37,067 nt of DNA from Crocinitomicaceae bacterium (GTDB taxonomy: Bacteria > Bacteroidota > Bacteroidia > Flavobacteriales_D > Crocinitomicaceae): contig JAURHO010000003.1 of NCBI GenBank assembly GCA_030833265.1, positions 1 through 37,067 on the forward strand, written 5' to 3'. The notes beneath the pieces are model-generated. The model did not search any database. It was not told the origin of the DNA and was given only the letters and a program-made list of their open reading frames with translations. The position numbers and the translations under genes are program-made. Below are positions 29,550-37,067 of the stretch, in pieces (positions within the stretch are counted from its first letter, which is position 1; each line of letters starts with the position of its first letter).

Positions 29550-32359
29550 TGCTGACACACGCTGCTCCCAAAAAATTATTTTTACTTGATGCTTATGCCT
29601 TAATATACAGGGCATATTTTGCTTTTGCAAAAAACCCTAGAGTGAACTCGAAAGGCGAAAACACATCTGCAGCCTTTGGATTTACAAACGTGCTCATCGA
29701 TGTTTTAAAAACAGAACAACCCACTCATATTGCGGTTGTTTTTGATCCGCCAGGGGGCTCTACGCAACGACAAGAGGAGTTTACCGCCTACAAGGCGCAC
29801 CGCGAAGAAATGCCTGAGGACATTCGTTCCATGATTCATCCGATCAAGCAAATTGTAAGGGCATTTAACATTCCTATTCTTGAAGTAGCCGGATATGAAG
29901 CCGATGATGTGATAGGTACCGTGGCCTTAATGGCTGAAAAGCATGGCTTCATCACTTACATGATGACCCCAGACAAAGATTACGCTCAGTTGGTCAGCCC
30001 TCAAACATTTATTTACAAGCCTGGAAGAGGCGGCAACCCGCCAGAAATTTTAGGCATTAAAGAAGTCAAAGAAAAATTTGAAGTAGAAGACCCGCTTCAA
30101 GTCATTGATATTTTAGGCTTATGGGGAGACGCTTCGGATAACATCCCTGGAATTCCTGGTATCGGAGAAAAAACGGCAAAAGTGCTTGTTGCCAAATATG
30201 GTTCGATGGAAAATTTGTTTGCCAATGTTCAAGACCTAAAGGGCAAGCAGAAAGAAAACGTCGAGAATTTTCAAGAGCAGGGCTTGATGTCAAAAATGTT
30301 GGCCACCATTATTAGGGACGTACCTGTTGAATTTGACGAAGCCGACCTCAAGGTTTGTCCGGTAGACAACGAGGCGGTCAAAGACATATTTACTGAACTA
30401 GAGTTCAGAACCCTCGCCAAAAGAATCATAGGCGAAGAAATTGTAATAACACAAGCAAGCTCAAACAATTCAGCAGAACCGCAGCTTGATTTGTTTGGTG
30501 TTCAAAGTATGCTTGAGCCTCAACAAAGCAGCCCAACCGCAGGCTATAAAACTATCGCCACAGAAAAACCGAGTTATCATTTAATTTCTTCGCCGGAGGA
30601 AAGAAAAGAATTACTTGAGTTGCTCTTGACCCAAAGTTCCGTTTGTTTTGATACCGAAACCACCGATATTGATGCCTTGCATGCCGATTTAGTGGGCTTT
30701 TCTTTTTCCTATAAAGAAAGAGAAGCGTTTTATGTAACGGTTCCACAGGACTTCGAGGCGGCAAAAGCCATTTTACATGAATTTGCTCCGGTTTTTCTAG
30801 ATATTTCAATTGAGAAAATTGCCCATAACATGAAATACGACCTCAAGGTATTGCATCGTTATGGCTTGCACATTGAAGGCCCGGTTTTTGATACCATGAT
30901 TGCCCAATATTTGATCAACCCGGAATCAAAACAAGGCATGGATTTCTTAGCCACTTACTACCTTAATTACCAACCCATTTCTATTGAAACCTTAATTGGG
31001 AAGAAAGGCAAGAACCAAGGCAACATGGCCGATTTGCGCCCTGAAGAAATTACCGACTACGCTTGTGAAGATGCCGACATCACCTTTCAATTGAAGCAAT
31101 TATTAGAGCCGGAAATTCAAAAACCGCATCTTTATCATTTGTTTTATGACATGGAAATGCCGCTTGTACAGGTGTTGAAAGACATCGAACAAGAAGGAAT
31201 CGCCATTGATACGGCTGCCCTAGATCAATTTTCAAAAGAACTCGACGCACGCATCACTGAACTTGACCAAGAAATTCTTGATGCAGCAGGTGAAAATTTT
31301 AATATTGATTCACCAAAACAACTAGGTGAAATCTTGTTTGAAAAACTGAAAATTTCAACTAAGGCTAAGAAAACAAAGACAGGACAATACGCTACCTCTG
31401 AAGACATTCTTCAGAAACATGAGCACGACCATCCGATCATTGCGATGATTCTTGAGTACCGCCAATTGCGCAAACTGAAAAGTACTTATGTAGATCCACT
31501 TCCAACAATGTGTGACCGCATTGATGGCCGCATTCATACGAACTTTATGCAAACTGTTACCGCAACAGGGCGCTTGAGCTCCAACAACCCTAACCTCCAA
31601 AATATTCCTGTTCGCACAGCCAAAGGAAGAGAAATCAGAAGGGCTTTTGTGGCGCGTTCCACTGATTTTCAATTAATGGCGGTTGACTACTCGCAAATTG
31701 AACTCAGAATTATAGCTGCACTGGCCGAAGATCAAAACATGATTGAAGCATTTAAGCAAGGGCACGATATCCATGCGGCCACAGCCGCCAAGGTATTCCA
31801 CGTGGCGATAGCCGATGTAACGCGCGAACAACGCAGCGCGGCAAAGGCTGTCAATTTTGGAATTATTTACGGACAATCGGCTTTTGGTTTGGCTCAAAAC
31901 TTACAAATTTCGAGAACCGAGGCCAAGCAAATCATCGATGCTTATTTTGAACAGTATCCAAGTATTAAATCATACATGGATAAAGTGATTGCACAGGCCA
32001 GAGAGCACGGTTACGTCGAGACCATCATGAAGCGCCGTCGTTACTTACCAGACATTCATTCTGCCAATGCGGTAGTGAGGGGTTATGCCGAACGAAATGC
32101 CATAAACGCGCCAATTCAAGGTTCAGCAGCCGATATTATTAAAATGGCCATGGTAGCAGTACATGAAGCGATGTCAAAAGCTAAACTTCAGTCTAAAATG
32201 ATCTTACAAGTACACGATGAACTTGTTTTTGATGTGCATCAGCATGAAGTTGAACAAATGCAAAAATTAGTCAAAGAAGCCATGGAAAACGCCGTTCAGC
32301 TCACTGTTCCTATGGAGGTCGAGATGAAGTTAGCAGCAAATTGGCTTGAGGCGCATTAA
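29549..32359 (+). CDS. polA: DNA polymerase I
   Basis: 936 aa; N-terminal 5'-3' exonuclease, intact FDTETT proofreading motif, polymerase motifs VDYSQIELRIIAALAEDQ, RSAAKAVNFGIIYGQSAFGLA, QVHDELVFDV. Confidence 0.98.
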   Translation: MLTHAAPKKLFLLDAYALIYRAYFAFAKNPRVNSKGENTSAAFGFTNVLIDVLKTEQPTHIAVVFDPPGGSTQRQEEFTAYKAHREEMPEDIRSMIHPIKQIVRAFNIPILEVAGYEADDVIGTVALMAEKHGFITYMMTPDKDYAQLVSPQTFIYKPGRGGNPPEILGIKEVKEKFEVEDPLQVIDILGLWGDASDNIPGIPGIGEKTAKVLVAKYGSMENLFANVQDLKGKQKENVENFQEQGLMSKMLATIIRDVPVEFDEADLKVCPVDNEAVKDIFTELEFRTLAKRIIGEEIVITQASSNNSAEPQLDLFGVQSMLEPQQSSPTAGYKTIATEKPSYHLISSPEERKELLELLLTQSSVCFDTETTDIDALHADLVGFSFSYKEREAFYVTVPQDFEAAKAILHEFAPVFLDISIEKIAHNMKYDLKVLHRYGLHIEGPVFDTMIAQYLINPESKQGMDFLATYYLNYQPISIETLIGKKGKNQGNMADLRPEEITDYACEDADITFQLKQLLEPEIQKPHLYHLFYDMEMPLVQVLKDIEQEGIAIDTAALDQFSKELDARITELDQEILDAAGENFNIDSPKQLGEILFEKLKISTKAKKTKTGQYATSEDILQKHEHDHPIIAMILEYRQLRKLKSTYVDPLPTMCDRIDGRIHTNFMQTVTATGRLSSNNPNLQNIPVRTAKGREIRRAFVARSTDFQLMAVDYSQIELRIIAALAEDQNMIEAFKQGHDIHAATAAKVFHVAIADVTREQRSAAKAVNFGIIYGQSAFGLAQNLQISRTEAKQIIDAYFEQYPSIKSYMDKVIAQAREHGYVETIMKRRRYLPDIHSANAVVRGYAERNAINAPIQGSAADIIKMAMVAVHEAMSKAKLQSKMILQVHDELVFDVHQHEVEQMQKLVKEAMENAVQLTVPMEVEMKLAANWLEAH

Positions 32360-32412
32360 TTCTTAGCCTGACTTCACACTTAAAATTAACTTTGTAAACA
32401 AGATATTAGAAA

Positions 32413-33816
32413 ATGGAAATCCTTATCAAAGCTGCGCAGCTTATTACATCTTTAGCCATTTTGGTTACACTCCATGAATTTGGTCATTTTATTCCGGCGA
32501 AACTTTTCAAAACGCGCGTCGAAAAATTTTATTTATTCTTCAATCCTTATTTCTCCTTCTTTCGTTGGAAAAAGGTAAACGGCAAAGGCAAAAAGTCTTG
32601 GCTGAGTAAAACGTCGCCTGAAGAATGGTCCGAAGATCCGGATAGCACCGAATGGGGAATTGGTTGGGTGCCACTCGGAGGCTATGTTAAAATTGCTGGC
32701 ATGATCGATGAGTCCCTAGATACTGAGCAACTCAAACAAGCGCCTCAACCTTGGGAGTTTCGCAGCAAAAAAGCATGGCAGCGCCTAATTATTATGATTG
32801 GTGGCGTTACTGTCAATTTAGTTTTGGGTTTTATTATTTATATCGGCGTTGTGTTCACTTGGGGTCAATTAACACTTGACCAAAACAAGTTACAAGCTGG
32901 CTTAAGTGTGCATCCTTATTTATCGAAATATGGTATTTATTCAGGTGATAAGGTTTTAAAAATTGAAGGACACGCCCCGTTGAATCTAGACGACATCAAT
33001 AAAGAAATCCTTTTGCGAGACGCCAGAAACATCCAGGTTCAGCACCCCGACGGACAAATTCAAAATATCAAATTATCAGCAAACATCGATCAAGAACTAT
33101 TCGAAGCAGGGGCCCTTCCAGCTTTTAGTTTAAGATCTACAAAATTACAGGTAGCTGAGGTTACCAATGATTCTCCGGCATTAGCGGCTGGCCTGAAAGC
33201 CAAAGATCGCGTCCTCAGTGTAAATGGTGAAAGCATCCATTATTACGACGAGTTTCAAGCAAAACTCTTTGCAAATAAGAACCAAAAAGTAGCGCTGAAA
33301 GTGGCGCGCAATGGCAACCTTAAAGACACTCTTACCCTAGGAGTCAAGGTAAAATCTAATGGCACAATAGGCATCCTTGCTAATTCAGAATTTGTCGATC
33401 AAGATGCCATTTCCGAGAAAAAATATGGCTTTGCGCAAAGTATTAGTATAGGAATGGGCTATGGCTACAACACACTTTCTGATTACGTAAGTCAATTCAA
33501 ATTTGTATTTACCAAGAAAGGAGCAACTCAAATTGGTGGCTTTGCATCAATCGGCAATATGTTTCCTCCGCTCTGGGATTGGCACACCTTCTGGCTAACC
33601 ACGGCTTTGTTGTCAATCATTTTGGCCTTCATGAATATTTTGCCAATACCAGCCCTTGATGGTGGACACGTAGTCTTTTTGCTTTATGAAATGATTACTG
33701 GAAAAGAAGCACCTCAAAAAGTTTTGGAGGTGGCGCAGTATATCGGTATTTTCCTTTTACTTTCTTTGATGATTTATGCCAACGGTGCAGACCTTGTGCG
33801 TTGGTTGATAAAATAA
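32413..33816 (+). CDS. rseP: RIP metalloprotease RseP (site-2 protease)
   Basis: 467 aa; HEFGH zinc motif, PDZ domain, NILPIPALDGGHVVFLLYEMITG. Confidence 0.96.
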   Translation: MEILIKAAQLITSLAILVTLHEFGHFIPAKLFKTRVEKFYLFFNPYFSFFRWKKVNGKGKKSWLSKTSPEEWSEDPDSTEWGIGWVPLGGYVKIAGMIDESLDTEQLKQAPQPWEFRSKKAWQRLIIMIGGVTVNLVLGFIIYIGVVFTWGQLTLDQNKLQAGLSVHPYLSKYGIYSGDKVLKIEGHAPLNLDDINKEILLRDARNIQVQHPDGQIQNIKLSANIDQELFEAGALPAFSLRSTKLQVAEVTNDSPALAAGLKAKDRVLSVNGESIHYYDEFQAKLFANKNQKVALKVARNGNLKDTLTLGVKVKSNGTIGILANSEFVDQDAISEKKYGFAQSISIGMGYGYNTLSDYVSQFKFVFTKKGATQIGGFASIGNMFPPLWDWHTFWLTTALLSIILAFMNILPIPALDGGHVVFLLYEMITGKEAPQKVLEVAQYIGIFLLLSLMIYANGADLVRWLIK

Positions 33817-33822
33817 TGAACT

Positions 33823-35868
33823 ATGCAGCGTTTTCAAAACTATGTGCTTGGCCAATGGATTGATGGCCAAGGAGTAGAAACTCCCTTGTTTCATGCAATA
33901 ACCGGCCAAGAATTAGGCTCGGTATCTAGTGCCGGAATTGATTTTGCAGAGGTACTTGCTTATGGCAGAAAAAATGGGCATGCCCTCAGAAAAATGACTT
34001 TCCAAGAAAGAGGTAGAATGCTCAAAGCTTTGGCGCTCTATCTCATGGAAAGAAAAGAAAAGTACTACCAAGTTTCTGCACAAACAGGTGCTACAAAAAT
34101 AGATTCCTGGATTGACATCGAAGGAGGAATCGGCAACCTATTTGCAAATGCAAGCTTGCGCAAACAATTTCCAGATTTACCATATTATGTAGACGGTAGT
34201 GCCGCACCGCTCTCTAAGAACGGCTCTTTCATTGGTCACCACATTATGGTGCCAAAAGAAGGGGTGGCCGTTCATATTAACGCGTTTAATTTTCCAATTT
34301 GGGGAATGCTTGAAAAAATTGCCGTGAACCTGATGGCGGGTGTACCTGCCGTTGTTAAGCCTTCTGAATATACTAGTTTTCTGACCGAAGTCATGGTCCG
34401 AGATATCATTGCTTCTCAGATTTTACCGGAAGGTGCTTTGCAATTGGTTTGTGGCCTTGGCCGCGGAATTTTGGACTCCGTTGATATGCGTGACGTCGTT
34501 ACATTTACCGGAAGCGCGGCAACTGGAAAGCTATTAAAAGGCTTACCTAGAATTGCCGAACAAAGCGTGAGCTTCAATCTTGAAGCAGATTCATTAAATG
34601 CTACAGTATTGGGCGAAGCCGCCACACCTGGCACCGAAGAGTTTGATCTTTTCGTGAAAGAATGCGTCAAAGAAATTACAATTAAAGCAGGACAGAAATG
34701 TACCGCTGTCCGAAGAATCATTGTGCCTGAAAACCTACTCGATGAGGTTCAGGCGGCGATCAGCGCCCGATTAGCGAGCACTAAAATGGGTGATCCAGCT
34801 CAGGAGGGCGTCAGAATGGGGGCTTTGGCAACCAAACTACAAGTGGAGCGCGTAAGAGCCAATGTTGAGTTATTAGCTCAATCCCAAAACATCGTTTTTG
34901 GAAATCCAGATGCGTTCGAACTTGTTGGCGCTGATGCCAAAGCCGGATCCTTCTTTCCGCCGATTTTATTTCGCAATGAAAACCCTTTACAAAACACCGC
35001 TTGTCATGACATCGAAGCCTTTGGGCCCGTGGCTACAATCATGCCTTACAAAGCCCTCGATCAAGCCATTGAGATTGCTAAACTAGGCAAAGGAAGCTTG
35101 GTGTCTTCAATTGTTACCCCGAACAATCAGGAGGCAGTAGACTACGTTGTTGGTGCAGCCAGTATGCATGGTCGAATTTTGGTTCTAAATAAAGATTGCG
35201 CCAAAGAAAGCACAGGCCATGGTTCACCAATGCCGTTATTGACACATGGTGGCCCAGGTAGAGCTGGTGGCGGTGAAGAAATGGGAGGAAAGCGCGGAGT
35301 TTTACATTATTTGCAACGCACCGCTATTCAAGGCCACCCAACTACGATCACAGCAATCACGCAACAATTTCAGGTGGGAGCAGCCATGCCTGAAGCGAAT
35401 CCACATGTCTTCAGAAAGCACTTCGAAGAATTAGTGATCGGCGAAACAGTCTTCACTCATAAGCATACGGTTACAGATGCTGATATCGTCAATTTTGCCA
35501 ATGTATCAGGCGATAATTTTTACGCGCACATGGATGCTACCTCATTAGAAGGCACCATTTTTGAAAGACGCGTTGCCCACGGTTATTTCATTTTGTCTAA
35601 GGCAGCAGGTTTATTTGTTGACCCCAAGAAAGGACCTGTTTTGTTGAATTACGGCATTGAAGAGGCGCGATTTACAAAGCCGGTTTATCCGGGCGCTACA
35701 ATCGGCGTGCGTTTCACCGTTAAAGAAAAGATAGATCAGGAAAAAAGAAGCCCAGAAGATATTGCTAAAGGCATTGTCAAATTCTTGGTCGATGTCTATG
35801 ATGAAACCGGAGAAACAGTTGCGCTAGCGACAATTCTTACAATGGTGAAAAAGCTGCAAGACGCTTAG
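33823..35868 (+). CDS. paaZ: Phenylacetic acid degradation bifunctional protein PaaZ (ALDH + MaoC-like hydratase)
   Basis: 681 aa; ALDH domain HINAFNFPIWGMLEKIAVNLMAGVPAVVKPSEYT, KAGQKCTAVRRIIVP; C-terminal MaoC-like VNFANVSGDNFYAHMD...FERRVAHGYFILSKAAGL. Confidence 0.92.
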   Translation: MQRFQNYVLGQWIDGQGVETPLFHAITGQELGSVSSAGIDFAEVLAYGRKNGHALRKMTFQERGRMLKALALYLMERKEKYYQVSAQTGATKIDSWIDIEGGIGNLFANASLRKQFPDLPYYVDGSAAPLSKNGSFIGHHIMVPKEGVAVHINAFNFPIWGMLEKIAVNLMAGVPAVVKPSEYTSFLTEVMVRDIIASQILPEGALQLVCGLGRGILDSVDMRDVVTFTGSAATGKLLKGLPRIAEQSVSFNLEADSLNATVLGEAATPGTEEFDLFVKECVKEITIKAGQKCTAVRRIIVPENLLDEVQAAISARLASTKMGDPAQEGVRMGALATKLQVERVRANVELLAQSQNIVFGNPDAFELVGADAKAGSFFPPILFRNENPLQNTACHDIEAFGPVATIMPYKALDQAIEIAKLGKGSLVSSIVTPNNQEAVDYVVGAASMHGRILVLNKDCAKESTGHGSPMPLLTHGGPGRAGGGEEMGGKRGVLHYLQRTAIQGHPTTITAITQQFQVGAAMPEANPHVFRKHFEELVIGETVFTHKHTVTDADIVNFANVSGDNFYAHMDATSLEGTIFERRVAHGYFILSKAAGLFVDPKKGPVLLNYGIEEARFTKPVYPGATIGVRFTVKEKIDQEKRSPEDIAKGIVKFLVDVYDETGETVALATILTMVKKLQDA

Positions 35869-35910
35869 GTCAAAAGCCCTATACTAGAATTATTTCCTGG
35901 TATTTTATCC

Positions 35911-37067
35911 TTAATCTTTTTCAGGATGCTCTGCAGCAAACTCAATTTCGAGTTTGTCCATGTCGTAGTCGGTTTCCTCGTTGTAAATATCAATCAAGGG
36001 TTCTTGGAAAGAACGCATGCTGAATTTTCTTTCTAGTGTCAGAAGTAAGGCTGGTAAAATAATGAGGTTTGTTGCCATTCCCACCATAATGGTAATAGAA
36101 ACCAGCAGCCCCAGTGCCTTCGTGCCTCCAAATTGAGAAAAGACAAACATCAAGAAGCCAAAGAAAAGAATCACCGAGGTGTAGAAAATACCTAGCCCTG
36201 TTTCTCTAAGCGAGTGCAATATAGCAAAACGCGTATCCCATGCGTGTTGCTTCAGTTCATGTCTGTATTTGCCCAAGAATAGAATGGCGTTGTCTACGGT
36301 AATCCCGAGTGCTATACCGAAAACCAAAATAGTTGAAGGCTTGAGCGGAATTTGAAAGTAACCCATAATTCCGGCTGTAAAGAGTAGTGGAATGATATTA
36401 GGGATCATGGAAACCAGAATAATTCTGAAGGATCTAAATAAGAATGCCATCATGATGGCAATAGAAATAATGGCAAAAACCAATGATTGAAGTAAGTTCA
36501 CGAAAAGGTACTTAGTTCCTTCTGTTTGCACCAATTTGATGCCTGTGAAAACTAAATCGTAGTATTCTTGATCGATGGCCTGACGAAGATGTTTATCAAA
36601 GCCTTTTTTACGCGCATAGTCTTTGATTTTTTCAGGATTCATGTCAAAGGCCATTTGCTGGGCATCATTTCCTTTAGACAAAATAGCCGTGAGGCTGTTG
36701 TATACTCCCGAATGCTCGTAAATAATGGAGTCAATAGCACCAAGATCCCCTTTGCTAATTTTCGTATAAAGTCTTTCTAGCGTTGGTTTGTCGGGATTCA
36801 GAATCTCTTCGGTTTTAACTTTGAGCTTGTCTAAGGTGGGCCCCACTTTATCCACCTCGAGATCCTTCATTTGCATGCGAATACGCAGCGTTGTTTTACT
36901 TGTGTCAACAAGGTTTTTGAGTGATGCAGAACCGCCATTAAGGCTACTTAAGTCGAGCTTATCGATGTACTTTTTAAGTCGAAGTTTATCGCGATTGGAA
37001 ATAATCGTGAATTTACGAGGATCGCCACCGTGGTAAGCCATATTGATCGATTTGATCAAATCAACAT
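35911..37067 (-). CDS. RND/MMPL superfamily transporter, C-terminal part (runs off window end)
   Basis: Multiple TM helices; GITVDNAILFLGKYRHEL, FGGTKALGLLVSITIMVGMATNLIILPALLLTLER. Frame is open past the TTG at 37059 (VDLIKSINMAYHGG), so that start is probably internal. Confidence 0.85.
   Translation of the reverse strand, partial: VDLIKSINMAYHGGDPRKFTIISNRDKLRLKKYIDKLDLSSLNGGSASLKNLVDTSKTTLRIRMQMKDLEVDKVGPTLDKLKVKTEEILNPDKPTLERLYTKISKGDLGAIDSIIYEHSGVYNSLTAILSKGNDAQQMAFDMNPEKIKDYARKKGFDKHLRQAIDQEYYDLVFTGIKLVQTEGTKYLFVNLLQSLVFAIISIAIMMAFLFRSFRIILVSMIPNIIPLLFTAGIMGYFQIPLKPSTILVFGIALGITVDNAILFLGKYRHELKQHAWDTRFAILHSLRETGLGIFYTSVILFFGFLMFVFSQFGGTKALGLLVSITIMVGMATNLIILPALLLTLERKFSMRSFQEPLIDIYNEETDYDMDKLEIEFAAEHPEKD

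Noticed and set aside
31355-31672. 105-aa minus-strand ORF inside polA
   Set aside because: Antisense to conserved polymerase motifs; no family resemblance.
31798-31810. Other CACGTG cores (e.g. TTCCACGTGGCG here and AACACGTGCACG near 2170)
   Set aside because: Flanks do not match the parS palindrome TGTTTCACGTGAAACA.

Overview
This window looks like ordinary, compact core chromosome of a Bacteroidota (Flavobacteriia-like) bacterium. The taxonomic call rests on the T9SS type-B C-terminal domain protein, the detached atpDC pair, Flavobacterium-type promoters (TTG-N18-TAnnTTTG) and overall gene content. Coding regions include bamA (partial), uppS, atpCD, a LolE/FtsX-type permease, rbfA, an MsbA-like ABC transporter, a fatty acid desaturase, mnmG, ybeY, a DUF4175 protein, rpiB, an OmpA/DUF4403 envelope cassette, icd, fumC, tryptophan 2,3-dioxygenase, a T9SS cargo protein, an M20 dipeptidase, polA, rseP, paaZ and an RND transporter (partial). 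I saw no phage, transposon, CRISPR, tRNA or rRNA, and no obvious novel defence or metabolic system. The most interesting signals are non-coding. First, two perfect 16-bp parS centromere palindromes (TGTTTCACGTGAAACA) lie 35 bp apart at the ybeY/mnmG junction, one of them encoding the YbeY C-terminus. Second, about 4.3 kb away, a ~546-bp intergenic region (roughly 74% AT) carries DnaA-box-like repeats, an AT-rich tract and a hairpin, making it a candidate oriC. Further leads are an apparent ATT start codon on the permease gene, an unlisted 51-aa membrane protein with its own promoter and terminator, and a terminator whose T-tract directly abuts the next gene's ATG.
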